A stretch of DNA of 64,000 nucleotides from assembly GCA_911728455.2 (NCBI GenBank), contig OU452239.1, positions 434,001 through 498,000 on the forward strand, read 5' to 3'. The notes beneath the pieces were generated by a model. The model did no database searches. It saw only the letters and a program-made list of their open reading frames with translations, and was not told where the DNA came from. The translations under genes and the position numbers were made by a program. The DNA comes from Marthasterias glacialis. Its lineage: Eukaryota; Echinodermata; Asteroidea; Forcipulatida; Asteriidae. The first letter of the stretch is position 1. Each line of letters begins with the position of its first letter. Shown piece after piece: positions 1-11,959 of this stretch.

Positions 1-2680
1 AAATCTTTAAATATATATTTCTTTAATTGTTTTTTTTTTTTTTTTTTTTTTTTAAACCTTACCAACGTTGTGCATAATCCTTGAAAAAACCCATGATAAC
101 TCAACTATTGCATCGGAAGCTGAGGCTAGCCGGGGATGTAAGATTGATCAAGTAGATACTTGCACTCTAAACCTGCATGCTGACAATTTAAAATAAAGCA
201 ATCTCAAGAAAAAATCTTGTGTCAGAAAATTGCTGATACGCTTTGGCAACCCCATTTCATTAGAGTGCTTGGAGACCGAGAAATGTCTCGGACGTTAAAG
301 ACTTGAAGCAGGACTCCGAGCAGTGAAAAGTCAAACTGCAACTTATGAGTGGATAATAAATCAACGATGCCTCAAAATATAAATTTTAAATCGGATGTTT
401 GGAATCCTGCGGAAACCTGTACAAAAGGGTGCTTGCTATAACCTATGTTTAACCTATATTCCTCCCTGTTATAATGTTATGTCATTTTTAAATATTTGTT
501 ATTGTTTACATTTTGCAAAAGTGTACCTTACTAATGCACATCACGACCGCCAGCTAATCCGAAGGAGTGCTGCTAAAAGCACGCTTGCATCACCACAATA
601 GCATTTTTTTCTTTTGTTATAAAATTCCACACATAAAAATGAAATGAAATTAATGTGACGTTATTCGAATGAATTACATTGAAGTATCAACTACATGACC
701 ATAATAGCAAGAAAGATAAGAGGGTGCCTCCACTCATCATTAAAAAACAAATAAATAAATAAATAAATTAGAGGTTTTCCCGGCCAATTTCAACAAAACT
801 CCAATTAAGTTGATACCGGGGTCATTCAATTTCGTTTGAAAATAAATCCTCGGGTACATCAGCATTCAACAGTTAAAAAGAGTCACTCACTTAGTTCATT
901 CCATTTCGTCAAAGCCAGCAGCAACGGGCTGTCGACTATTCATCGTTAACTGGCAAACATTTTAGGAATGTTTGCATTCAAACTCGTTTCTTCGATATGC
1001 ACTTTCTGGTTCGTATTTGCCTATAAAAAGGTAGGGGAATTCATTTCTACACCTTTGCCGAGTTGTACCTCTCACTAAATATACGATTTACATACCGAGA
1101 AGCCTTAAGCACGTCAGAATATTGAATGTTAAAAAAAAATAAAAATTCAGATATATAAACGTATAAGAAATAAACAGAAAAAGAAAAGGACCTGAGAAAA
1201 ATAATTTATTACGATCCCCTTATAAATGTATTTTTTGTTGTAAAAGAAAATCACATATTAATTCATGTTTAATTTGCAAGGTGTTAAAACTAACAAATAA
1301 GAAGATGACAAAATAAAATTGAATTTAAGACCAATGCAAGTAAATGCAAACAAAATATTGTTGATTGTTTGTTATACTTGTGTGCCATAAAACTTTATTT
1401 AACTGTTCTTAGACACATTATAAAGTTTAATCATGGGATAACGAAGCAAAAGGAACACATTTGCAATTAAGATAAAAAAAATAAATGAAACGCATAAGAC
1501 AGATAATCCACAAAACTGCCAGAAAAAGAACAGTATCGCTAACTTTAAACGCTAGCATAAGCCGTATCATACTCATGTTGAATTTGAACGCTCAAAAAAA
1601 TGTTGAAATCCGTTGCACATAAACGAAAAAGAAAAGATCTATAGGTACAAAATCGCAGTTCGCTTCGATGACATTGAATTTGATTGCACCTATTGCGAAA
1701 AGGTGGCGGATATTCAACATAAGAATGGCGATCTTGTAGTCTTGAATGGCTATAAATGAAATAGAATGAAAAGAAAGGGATCCTGAGTGAACGAAAACGA
1801 AATCGAATGCAATAATACCCAAAGAGAAACCCTAGTTAGAATGAATTCGAGAAACAGCGTGAATTTGATAGCCCAATAATGAAATTGAATAATCGTTTGC
1901 TGAAATCCGCCGGGAAAACCTATAATAAAAAATTAAAACAAATACAGAAGAAAGAGATTGAATAAACAAATGAAGAAGGGACACAGCATCATGGAATCGT
2001 CTTAAGTGTTAACCCCTCTTGTGAGCATTTCCACGCCCCTTATTAAACCCTACTGTCAGCTACTCTGACCTTGGTGAGGCCATAGAAGACTGGCCAAATT
2101 GTAATCCTATAAGAGCATGGATACGATAAGCACCTGTTCCACCTGTACCATTTGCGAATTAATTACAATCTTATTGTCGAGCACAAACAAATTGCGCGCA
2201 TATCGAATTGGTTTCTGTCTGTTTTAAACCTTTCGAAGGCGTCACTTATTGGGGTCACGTGGAGGACGTTTGTTTTGTATCAGTTATTGAAACGTAGATA
2301 GCGGAAGTTTACACCATTTAACCTGTAATATCACACGTATATAAACAAAAAATCATATTTTATGGAGATTGCTGAGTCCGATATTATCAGCTTTTGATAT
2401 GAAGAAAGGAGGCACATCTCAAAACTTGCTTAGCTGGTATTTTTTTGAATCTTGAATTTCCCATACGGTCAGTGTAGTATCTTGCCTGCTAGAAAGGCCC
2501 TGGAATGTACAAGGTCACTCTTTTTGTAGAAAAAGGTTACAAGGCATACATAATAACTTGTTGTGACAAACGTCATCAGTTCATAACAAAGCACTTTGAC
2601 GGTTGTGACTTAAATAGTCTCTGCAAACCCTTCACGATCCAGCTTTGAATTATTCTTCCCGCTGCTGACAATGATTAAGA
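1..2680. other. AT-rich non-coding stretch
   Basis: I see no exon-like open frame with splice borders here. It holds a poly-T run near 31-52, a short AAAT repeat near 746-768 and many A-rich tracts. The short frames at 395-601 and 1592-1822 have no recognisable domain. Confidence 0.5.
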
Positions 2681-2696
2681 AATGTTTTTCGGATCA

Positions 2697-2757
2697 AACT
2701 TGTTGTTGTTGTATTGTTTGTTGTTGTTGCTATTGCTGCTGCAGTTATTGTTGTCAG
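2697..2757. repeat. TTG-rich simple repeat
   Basis: Imperfect TTG/CTG trinucleotide repetition is visible directly. It gives a low-complexity leucine-rich frame that is not a gene. Confidence 0.6.
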
Positions 2758-2761
2758 TAGT

Positions 2762-2960
2762 GAAAATTATTCAAGTTGAAATACTGCTATTTTCTCAACT
2801 AACACAAACAAATTCAAACCAATTTTATCTGTCTTTCGTTGCGTATACCATAAAAATAAACAGCCAGTGTAAATAGTCCTTGTCTATATCATGAAATACA
2901 GTTTTAGCTATTGATGAAAGAAAATTAACCATGACATTATCGTTAAAAATAAAACCTATT
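2762..2960 (+). repeat. Direct repeat copy 1 (pairs with 4242-4440)
   Basis: About 190 bp here reappears in the same orientation near 4242-4440. Shared blocks include 'aaaataaacagccagt' and 'cagttttagctattgatg'. A shorter related block ('aatccggtaatgaatta') lies at 3202, so part of this region looks locally duplicated. Origin unknown: either a dispersed repeat or a segmental duplication. Confidence 0.65.
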
Positions 2961-3475
2961 CCAATCTGGTGATGAATTACAAACGCTGTGCTGTGGTTTT
3001 GTTTGTATTGGCCATACTGCTATTCCCTGTCATTGTTATTATTCATATTTTGTCGTAATTTTGTCCTTTACTTTAATTCAGGATTAATTTCTGCAAACTT
3101 GAGGTTTTCAAAGATATTTCTTTTTACACAGTTATTTAAAGTCTTCAGTTCTACAGCAATTTTTGTCCAGAGGCAACATTTTCAAAGGCAAGGTGAATGT
3201 CCCAATCCGGTAATGAATTATACACGCTGCGTACACCATTATATCGCCTCCCCGGAAACACATTGGCGGGAAGTTACAAGCAAAAGGCGCGCCTGACTAA
3301 ATCGTGTTATACACTTTGCGCATTGTGCCTTGGGTTAGATGTCCATGAAATACAGCGCGGCATGGAAGTTATTAAATAGCGAGATCTCATTGCTGTTAAA
3401 GGTATCGTAAATCATTTGCCTTTTTGAAGGCTTATTTTATCTCAACCGTTAATACAAATGACGTCACTGGAGTAA

Positions 3476-3670
3476 GGCGCCCTCAGCGGCGAAGCCAGGA
3501 TTTTTCAAGGGGGGGGGATTGCTTTTCAGTTCGGGGGCAGGTTCATGTTTTTTGTTAATGAATTACATGCTTCTGGATTATTTCACGGGGGGGGGGGGGG
3601 GCGATGAAAATTGAAAGGGGGCATGTGCCCCCAGCTCCCAACACGTGGCTACGTCGCTGGGCGCCCTCTC
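3476..3670. mobile_element. MITE-like element with GGCGCCCTC inverted ends
   Basis: The left end reads 'ggcgccctcagcggcgaagc'. The right end, reverse-complemented, reads 'gggcgcccagcgacgtagcc'. The inside has two long G runs (3510-3518 and 3587-3601). Paired ends with no coding capacity suggest a non-autonomous DNA transposon; the superfamily cannot be told. Confidence 0.55.
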
Positions 3671-4241
3671 ACACGTGTCTAACAAAAGTTGTCAATCGAC
3701 TCTTCGTTGAAAAGCAACAACTGACATGGATTATTTGATATAAATACCTACGCCCTATAACAAAGTATTTGTGAACATTCTATCCATTCTAACATATGGG
3801 TGGTTAAGCTTTCTAGACTGGTTTATGTTCGCCAGTGAGGGCGGTTGTGTTTTCAGACAATAGTAATCCTACACCAGTTGTGTATTTACACTAGCATCAA
3901 GTTGATAGGCCTACTACGTTGAACAACCCACCCACCTCCCGACCCACTTGCTCGTCTTCGTAGGAGTTCATCTCCGAGGGTGTTAACCTACACAACCATC
4001 AGAAAAGTAAACAATCTCGGCTGATACATGGAAAGAGGCATAACTTCATTGGTGTGTAGACGGACATAACGATTGTATTTAAGTAATTTGATGGACAAAG
4101 CAGCACTGTCGCCACAAGGCACAATATTCCAATCCAACTTTATATAAAAGCTTCTTGGGTGCCCAATCACTTAACAATAGGTGGTAATCGAACAACGCAT
4201 TAATGACTTTTAGCAAATTGTACAGATTTTATACAATTTTG

Positions 4242-4440
4242 TCCTGAAAATTTATTCCAGTTGAAATACTTCCACTTTCACACAACACAACAACACAACA
4301 AATTTAACACATTTTTATCTATCTTTCGTTGCGTACACCATAAAAATAAACAGCCAGTATAAACAGTCCCCGCCTACATCTTAAATGCAGTTTTAGCTAT
4401 TGATGAAAGAAAAACAACCATGAGATATCGTTAAGAAAAC
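4242..4440 (+). repeat. Direct repeat copy 2 (pairs with 2762-2960)
   Basis: This is the second copy of the ~190-bp unit at 2762. It differs by small indels and an added ACAAC stretch near 4283-4305. Confidence 0.65.
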
Positions 4441-5791
4441 ACTGAAATATTTGGCTTAATATAAAGTGATATAAAACAGTAATCTAGACAACTGGGAATG
4501 AATCACCCTTTGGGAGGTGGGTGGGGGGGGGTTGGCCTCAAATAATAATTACAAGTCTGTCCACTTTGTCAATGAATTCATAGCCGTGAGCCTGAAGCAC
4601 GCTGGGTAATCAGAGTAAACGGTTTGTGATTTATAACCAACTGACGAACAAAACTCTAGGACTGTTAACACCTCAGCCAACACGACCCGTAAACAAGTCT
4701 TAATCATTACATGCCGAAAGCAGTATTTATAGACGTTCATTCTTTTGTTTTAAGTCCTTCAAGGAGATTAAATTCCTGACCGAGAACACACAAAATAGCT
4801 TCATTAGTGTCAATTTGTAACCAAGCTATTTGATCGCGGGCATTTGTACACGCCGGGATAAATTTAGCCATTCCGGGTGTAATATTCCACCAGCACCACC
4901 AACTCCGCCATACTGACTAGAACACAGGAAGTGCAATTCCTAACATAGCTTGAGCTTTCGTGAGTATGTATACGTTTCACAAACAAATTTTATGATGTTT
5001 TGCGTTTCAAATGGCCGCTGGCAAGGCTTAAGTTTGGAATATATGTTTAGATTGATTTATGAAGAAGACTTTTATATCAACCTGTGGGAGGTTACAAAAT
5101 AGCAAGTGCGATTAGCCTACCTGCTTGCCTGAAGACCACTAAATGAATTGAAAGAATTCAGGAAATATCACAATGTATTCTATCGTGAAAATCAATAACA
5201 GAGTCTAATCTACCCTTCATTACGCATGCTCTAACTCTCATGCATCATACACGTCTGCGAAATTAATACTTTTATGAAAACTCTACTCGTAGTTGATTTA
5301 TGATCCATCGTTTTTTGAACTCAAAATTTCTCACTTCCCCGCCCCTAATGAGAACTTAACCAAATAATGCAAAAATTCCTAAAATGATTTACCTTAAATT
5401 AAAGCATTATTTAACTTGCACGGACACGAATCTCAATTTACAAACAAATAAGTAACGCTCAGGATTTTGGCAGAAATTGGCAAATTTTGGCAGAAATCAA
5501 ATCTTAGAGATAGGTCTTTCTGTTCTGATAAAGTTCGTCAATCAATTTTTACTAAAATTTCCAGCCAGTGACAAACATTGGCAGAGAAAACTCACACAGG
5601 AGAAACACGCTACTGAAATAGATAAGCAAACAAACAGTTTGCTTTTCTACTATGATAATAAGCTAGCTATAATCAAAGGCTTTCATGACAAACAAAACTG
5701 ACAGGTATTTCGGGCAAAGACACCTTATTAATCAAGAATTAACTTATTCGAATACACAAAATCGAATACATTAAGACCCATTTTTAACACA

Positions 5792-6070
5792 AAATCGTCG
5801 GCTCAGAACTATAAGGTCGTTAACTTCCGTAATTTACAAAAGGTCGTTAACATTTCCAAACTAAAAAACAGTAAATAAGATTTAAAAATTAAAAACTAAT
5901 GGTTTGTCTATCAATAAAGTAGTTTAGAATAACAGGTTAAACTACTTTTTGGATAGACAAACATTAGTTTTTGATTTTTAAATCTTATTTACTGTTTTTC
6001 AGTTTGGAAATGTTAACGACCTTTTGTCGATTACGGTAGTTAATGACCTTATTCATCTGAGCCGACGAAA
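5792..6070. mobile_element. Long foldback: arms 5792-5926 and 5938-6070
   Basis: The two arms are near reverse complements of about 133 bp with an ~11-nt loop. For example, 'gtcggctcagaactataagg' on the left is mirrored by 'ccttattcatctgagccgac' on the right. 'aaggtcgttaac' occurs twice in each arm. No protein is encoded. It looks like a foldback MITE and could form a long hairpin. Weak similarity continues outward for about 40 bp on both sides. Confidence 0.75.
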
Positions 6071-6079
6071 TGTGTTTAT

Positions 6080-7200
6080 AAATCGAATACACCTGAGCAT
6101 GCTCAAATACACGTAATCGACTACAAGATTGGAGTCGATCAATCAGATATCTTAACCCACAGGTGATAAACAAATCTGCTTAATAATCAACTCTAAACTA
6201 TGTATTAAACAAAAACTTAAAAAAAACTTTAAAAACTGAGTTTTGACAAAAATGATTGAAATATTGAATACCTTCACTTACGGCATATACTCTGAAGTGA
6301 TTTCAATTAAATAATCATGCCCTGTAGCATTATACCATTTGTATCGAATGCCGAACTTTTAAAAAGCAATCAAAAATGTACAATAGTTAAAGCTTTAATT
6401 TCGAAGCCTCAGTTGATACAGTTTTTCTGGAGCATATTTCCCTTTAAGGGAGCACGCTGCTGGCTATTCTATGCATCTTACCGAGGAAGCATCACGGAAG
6501 TAAGTTCCTGATGTGTTATATTGATGTATCGATCAAGGACGCTTCTCAACTCGTTTTCGCGCCCTTTGTTTGGTTTACGCGGGAAACATATCTTGACAAA
6601 TTACGGTAGCAATCGGTTTGTGAATGATGAATTAACCATACGAAGTGGAACCTGTATTGACAAATGCAGTTGAGCTAATGTGGCGAGTAAATCATCCCAA
6701 ATGAATACGGGTTAAAAACAAACACGAAAACACAATCGAAGGAAAGAGGATTAAATATGAACCAAAATGTACTCAAGATTGTAGCAATTTAACTATAGAT
6801 GAATGAGTTTTAATTATTTGGAAGTCTTCTCAAGGGACAGTGGAGCCAAAATATTAGAAATAAAATTAAATATTGATGACATGCCTGCTTATCATCTCAG
6901 CTCCGAATGGAAATGGCTTAATTGTGATTTATTTTTTATTCATGGTTTTGCTCGGTCGGCTTAACAGTAGACACTCGTCTCCAGTGAGACCGAGGCTCAG
7001 AATCAACACACAAGAGACCACTCTGTCCTTTCATTTACATATTCTAGCAGTGATTTTAATCAATGCATCTATTAACAGATATTAACGTTTATAAAATCAG
7101 TCAGAGTCTTTCAGAGAAATAAAACCAACTTATTGTACAGATCACATTTTTGCTGTTATCAATTTAACTTCCCTTTGTGATGTCACACAACAGCCCCCTC
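6080..7200. other. Non-coding stretch
   Basis: Only short frames without splice context are present (for example 6317-6511 and 6873-7085). No repeat structure is obvious. Confidence 0.4.
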
Positions 7201-7214
7201 ATTTTGTCACTCAA

Positions 7215-7465
7215 TTCAATATTGATTCAGGTTGGCTCAGCGGCCTCTTTCCCTGCCTTTTACCTCTGTGGACCCCGGTTCGAATCCTGGACTGGTGCCT
7301 TGCATGTGGATTGGGTTTTCAGTCCCTACCTGATTGCGTGGGTTTTCCCTATTTTGGGGTTTTCCTCCCACATCAAAAACTGACATTTCTTCTACATCTT
7401 CTCATCTTGAGGCCTGCGAGACACAGTGCAAGTCGCTTTTGAGGGTGGCTTGGTTTCATTACAAG
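7215..7465 (+). mobile_element. tRNA-derived SINE, copy 1
   Basis: The head resembles a Pol III promoter: 'ttggctcagcggcctc' fits an A box and 'ggttcgaatcc' (7278) is a perfect B box. The body contains 'tacctgattgcgtgggtttt' and 'ttttcctcccacatc'. The same body recurs at 55265-55505 on the same strand, showing a dispersed family. It encodes no protein; mobilisation would depend on a LINE elsewhere. Confidence 0.7.
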
Positions 7466-7469
7466 AAAT

Positions 7470-8665
7470 ATACAATAATGATATCCACCAACGTATCAAG
7501 TAGACTTAAATTGTGTATGAACATGTCCAAGAAGTTACGGAAGTCAGTGTGCTAACATTAACCACGCATTGCTTATTATATCATCGATAAAATAAGACAT
7601 TATGGGAGAATGAAACACATTGTACAAAAACAAGTGCATGTTGTTGCTTGAGAATAAATGTTGAGAATTTTTCATGACATTCTAAGCACAGTGATGCGGG
7701 GTATTCTTCCGTGCCTGTTGCTCTACTTATCTCAATTTAGAATCACTCGAAGCATTGTCGTACTTCACGTTTGAACCTCTTCGCAGTGTCTTTTAATCTC
7801 ACCGTAGGCCAGGTACAACAAAGATACCACACTAGCTCCATCTGATACTGTGTAATGGGCACATTTAGCGCGGGAAAATCTACGCGGGAAAACTGTTTTA
7901 CGCGGGAAAGAGAAGTGGAGCGTATTGCACGGGGTCTTCGTACCATTTCTTATGATACGATCTTTACAATCCAATAATGAATGGAGATGTCGAGCAGAGG
8001 GCGACTTCGTCCTCACAAGAGGGTTAATGGCTGTGATGAACGACCTATTTTGCTATCTAGTCAGTAGAATTTATAATTCTGGTCGTGTGCTTTAAACGGA
8101 GAATGATCACGTGTCTCTTTAACTGTTCCATTGATTATGTTCTATTTTACGAACAACGAAGTTTACAGCCATGTTTTTTTTCTTTCTTTTACTATAATTT
8201 TTTTTTTGATTGCGTGTGTTTTTCTTTATTTAAAAAAATAAACAAGACTCGGGGTTTCTTTAATCCTGAGGTTGTTTCAATGAAATTAAATAATAACTTT
8301 AACATGATTTGTTATGGGGTCGTAAAACATAGATTGAAGTTTTGTCTTTACGTTGTATAGAAACAATTATCAGATATTTACTTTTTACATAATTAAACAT
8401 GCAACGGCCGTTTGGGTGAGATTCATAGTGCTAAACTTTGAAAACGATAACTTTGACAGCTTTAGTTTCACAAACGAGACATGCAACGTCCGTCGTGTTA
8501 TAAAACCCAAACTACGAGAAAATCGGATTGTTACTGAGTATGAAACGGGAAGTAACTAATACGAGGGGAATGTCCTTGCATCTTAGAGATCTGAAACCTC
8601 TCCGGCCAAGGAAAAACCTTAATAGCAAGTCTCTCTGTCCTTGAATGGAAGGTGGGTAAAAAGAA

Positions 8666-8698
<33 letters not shown>

Positions 8699-9153
8699 CG
8701 GTGGGCAGTAGCTCAGATAAACCTGTAGACTACTGTTACCTGGTTCTCTTTCTTGGACTTTTGAAGGTGAACAAATTATAAAATCTTCAGGTGGGAGATT
8801 AAATCTGTCAGATCTTTCCAACCTTGTCTTTCGCTTTGAGTTCTTCTGGGATGTAATCTCTACTTTGCCTTGAAGTTTCCTTCACCATACACTGACTCCC
8901 ACTGCATACACATAACGGTAACTTAAAATACTGACACCGTGGTTTATTCCCAGGTATTTTTGTTGGGAAACAAATATTGGTTTCGTTTTTGGAACTCTGC
9001 ACAGTGGGAACAAATTTGGAAATTAAGGTTTGCCAGCGGTAGCACCGTGTCAGAAACACTAAACTTGCTTCGACCAGAACTACAATACCTCACAGCTTCC
9101 TCTGTCAAGTTTAGTTTCCAGCTTTATACATATTCATCCGCAGGCAACCAATT

Positions 9154-9189
<36 letters not shown>

Positions 9190-11790
9190 TATACCTCCAT
9201 GAATAAACAATAACAACGACATTTAATGAATAAAAAGATAAATAAATCACTAATTTTTATTTTGTTTTTCGGGGGGGGGGGGGTTATTTCTCAGAAACTA
9301 CGGTCAATATGTGATATCTTGAATTGTGTAAAATCATCACTTGATGTCAATGGTAGTTTGTAATATAACAGCCGCTATCCCTCAGTGATTGTGTTCTTCA
9401 TCCGGCTCTCGGTTCAATATACACCCACTAACTTATGCCCTCGAGGATCGGTCGGCATTTTACAAGAACCAAGACCTTATCTCTAATGTTTCAGATATAA
9501 GAAATACTAAAGTCAAACCAAAAAGGCCGCAAGAATTAATTTTCAAAGATGTGTTTTACATTTAACCTTGATTGTAAAACCTTTTGAAAAAAAGGGTAAG
9601 AATTTGCTTGAACATGCTAATCCGATTGTTTGATTAGGAAGTTGTGCTGAGGTTGTGAAGTAAAGTGGCCTTCTTCCGGCGGAACTAAAAGGGGACAATA
9701 CATACATAGAAAATGTATCTCTCGTGGTACGTCAAAGGGAGTGCATCCTGAATTTCGTCACTTAAGATTCAAGTTTGATAAAACAATACACCAATCTCCA
9801 AACGTCCTTTACCAGTGTAATTTACAGATAATGGGACCATGGAACCATGTAAACATAACAAAATGTGGAAATAATTATTTTTATTAATATTTGTGGTCAT
9901 CATTCACTAAATGACATAAAACAATTAAAAAAAGAACAGGGATAACATTTTACTAAAGATGGGAACTAACATTAAACCACTGTTGAACTCAGACATTTAT
10001 CTCCCTGTGAATTCAAGGTAAATCATTCGATTATTTAAATTTTGAGTCTAATTCATGACAAATTACAGGTGAAAAATGATTTAATTTAAATTGAAAATCA
10101 TTCAACGTTTCTTAAACATTCACTTAAATTCACTTAAATTCACTTACATACCCACTTCAGTGTGGAGGTTAACATTTATGTTGGAAATCTATAGACTATT
10201 GGAACCTTTGTGGCAGCTGGAAAAGGAGGAAATTTCTCTCACTTGTCAAAATTACCATGTCATAAAAAGTGTTTAACTAATAAAATCTTGGAGTAATTTG
10301 ACAATGAATTGACGGTGACATTATGCAACATTTCAACACATTAAGTTGTCAATTAATTTTAATTAAGTTATGCTTTCTTTCAAAAAAAAAAATACGAACA
10401 GTAAAATTTTAAATTTGACAAGTAAAAGTCATCATGTTGTATGTCATTGTTGCTGCACTAAACTATGCTATTGGTCGGCTTTATATTTTGTGTCATTGTC
10501 ATTTGGGTATTTAACTTGCACAAATATAAACATAAATATAAATTTGAATGTAAATAGCAATTAAGACAAATGATTAAACAAACCAGAGAAGAATATGCTT
10601 AATAAATCATTTCCCCCCATCTTAAATAATTCTTGTAAAGTACTGTTTTTGCGTAGTTTGTTCCCAGCCGTAATAATACTTAGCCCCGCGTCCGGTGAAT
10701 CGCTTACTTCCGTCCATTACTGATTCATTTTGTGGAAATCAACACAAAGTAGAGCCTGAGTACTGGATTAGACGTTAAAAGCTATCCAATTTTGCGAGGT
10801 AAAAATTGTACTTCCGTATTACGAGTGCAATAAAAGTAATAAAAAAAAGCCTAATGTACTACCCCAAACAGAGGATGACGTACAAACAAATGCCAATCTA
10901 TATCGCAATTACCTAGCATCGGAGTACGAGATTACATACACGATTCCCAAGAATTAAAAGCAAAGAATGGTCAATAATCACAAAGATTTTTACTTGTGTA
11001 AGGTCAATGATCGATCTTAAAACAAAACACGACTTTGTTAAGTGTGAAATCCTCTTTATCGAACTCTTAAAGGGTGTTGATAACGTTGGTAAGATTGAAA
11101 ATATAAATGCTCACAGATTTGCACCCAACTAACATGGTGTCATGTTGCTTCTTTTGAAATGCTATAGTTTTTGAGAAATCAATATACCAAAATTAGTTTT
11201 GATCTCGCCTGTCTGAAAGCCGATGTTAGAATAAAGTGAAAACAGTGATTTTCACTACTTTCTTGTGACTCCAATAACCGACTGAGCTATACGTTCACAA
11301 GTTTGTTATTTCATGGTATTTTGGTTCACATAAAGTGCGTATCACTGGTCTCTGATAATATCAATGTGGGCCACAGACTTTAAATAAACTGTTATAGTTT
11401 AATGTTGCCTTCCGGGAGTATTTTGACGAGTATAGACCTTTCTTTTGCAACGTCACAGCCCGAGTTTTTGCCAACCAATATGGAAAAACTACGAGAAGCC
11501 ATGAATGCAAAGCAAAACCAGATAATCACAGTTTGCAAAAATGTAACACAAATATTAAATTTTTTTTCAAAATTTGTTGGAAACAAACCAACCAATAAAG
11601 GGATGTAATTTCCATTAAATAGAAAGTTGCAAAAATGTTGAATGTGGTCACTACGTCTGTCAACAAAACTTGAATGCTTTTCTACATTTTTGATCCATGC
11701 CAACCAGCGTGGTTTGTTTATCAACAATGGGAAGGTCTATACCGGTAACATAGAGCCTGTAGCCACCATGTTATCCATTCACTAATTGTA
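7470..11790. other. Repeat-rich non-coding stretch
   Basis: It contains an AG microsatellite (8666-8690) followed by a G run, a CAAT tetranucleotide array (9150-9189), a G run near 9271-9283 and a small tandem of 'aaattcactt' near 10118-10145. A segment at 11427-11750 has possible inverted ends ('tatagacctttc' and 'gaaggtctata'). No supported gene. Confidence 0.45.
9150..9189. repeat. (CAAT)n microsatellite
   Basis: About nine consecutive tetranucleotide units are directly visible. Confidence 0.9.
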
Positions 11791-11798
11791 ACAAAATT

Positions 11799-11952
11799 GG
11801 GCGTTTTCGAAACCACGGCTTGGGTTTGGACTCCGGCTTGGGCTCCATCCACCTGTTAAGTTTGAAGCCACGTAACGAAAGCGCACGTTCTCAAAATAAC
11901 TGACGAAGCATAAACCAAAACCCAAGCCAAACCCGTGGTTTCGAAAACGGCC
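11799..11952. mobile_element. Foldback MITE family C, copy 1
   Basis: The ends are 'gcgttttcgaaaccacggct' on the left and 'acccgtggtttcgaaaacgg' on the right. The arms carry 'cttgggtttgg' and 'ccaaacccaagcc'-type tracts, and the centre has 'gaaagcgcacgttctcaaaa'. The same centre ('gaaagcgca') and arms occur at 21000-21141 and 25959-26119, and a half copy lies at 39213-39258. It is a non-coding, hairpin-forming DNA transposon. Confidence 0.75.
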
Positions 11953-11959
11953 GTCGAGG

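Noticed and set aside
11392..11727. 111-codon minus-strand frame
   Set aside because: No domain, no splice context, and possible inverted ends suggest a repeat.
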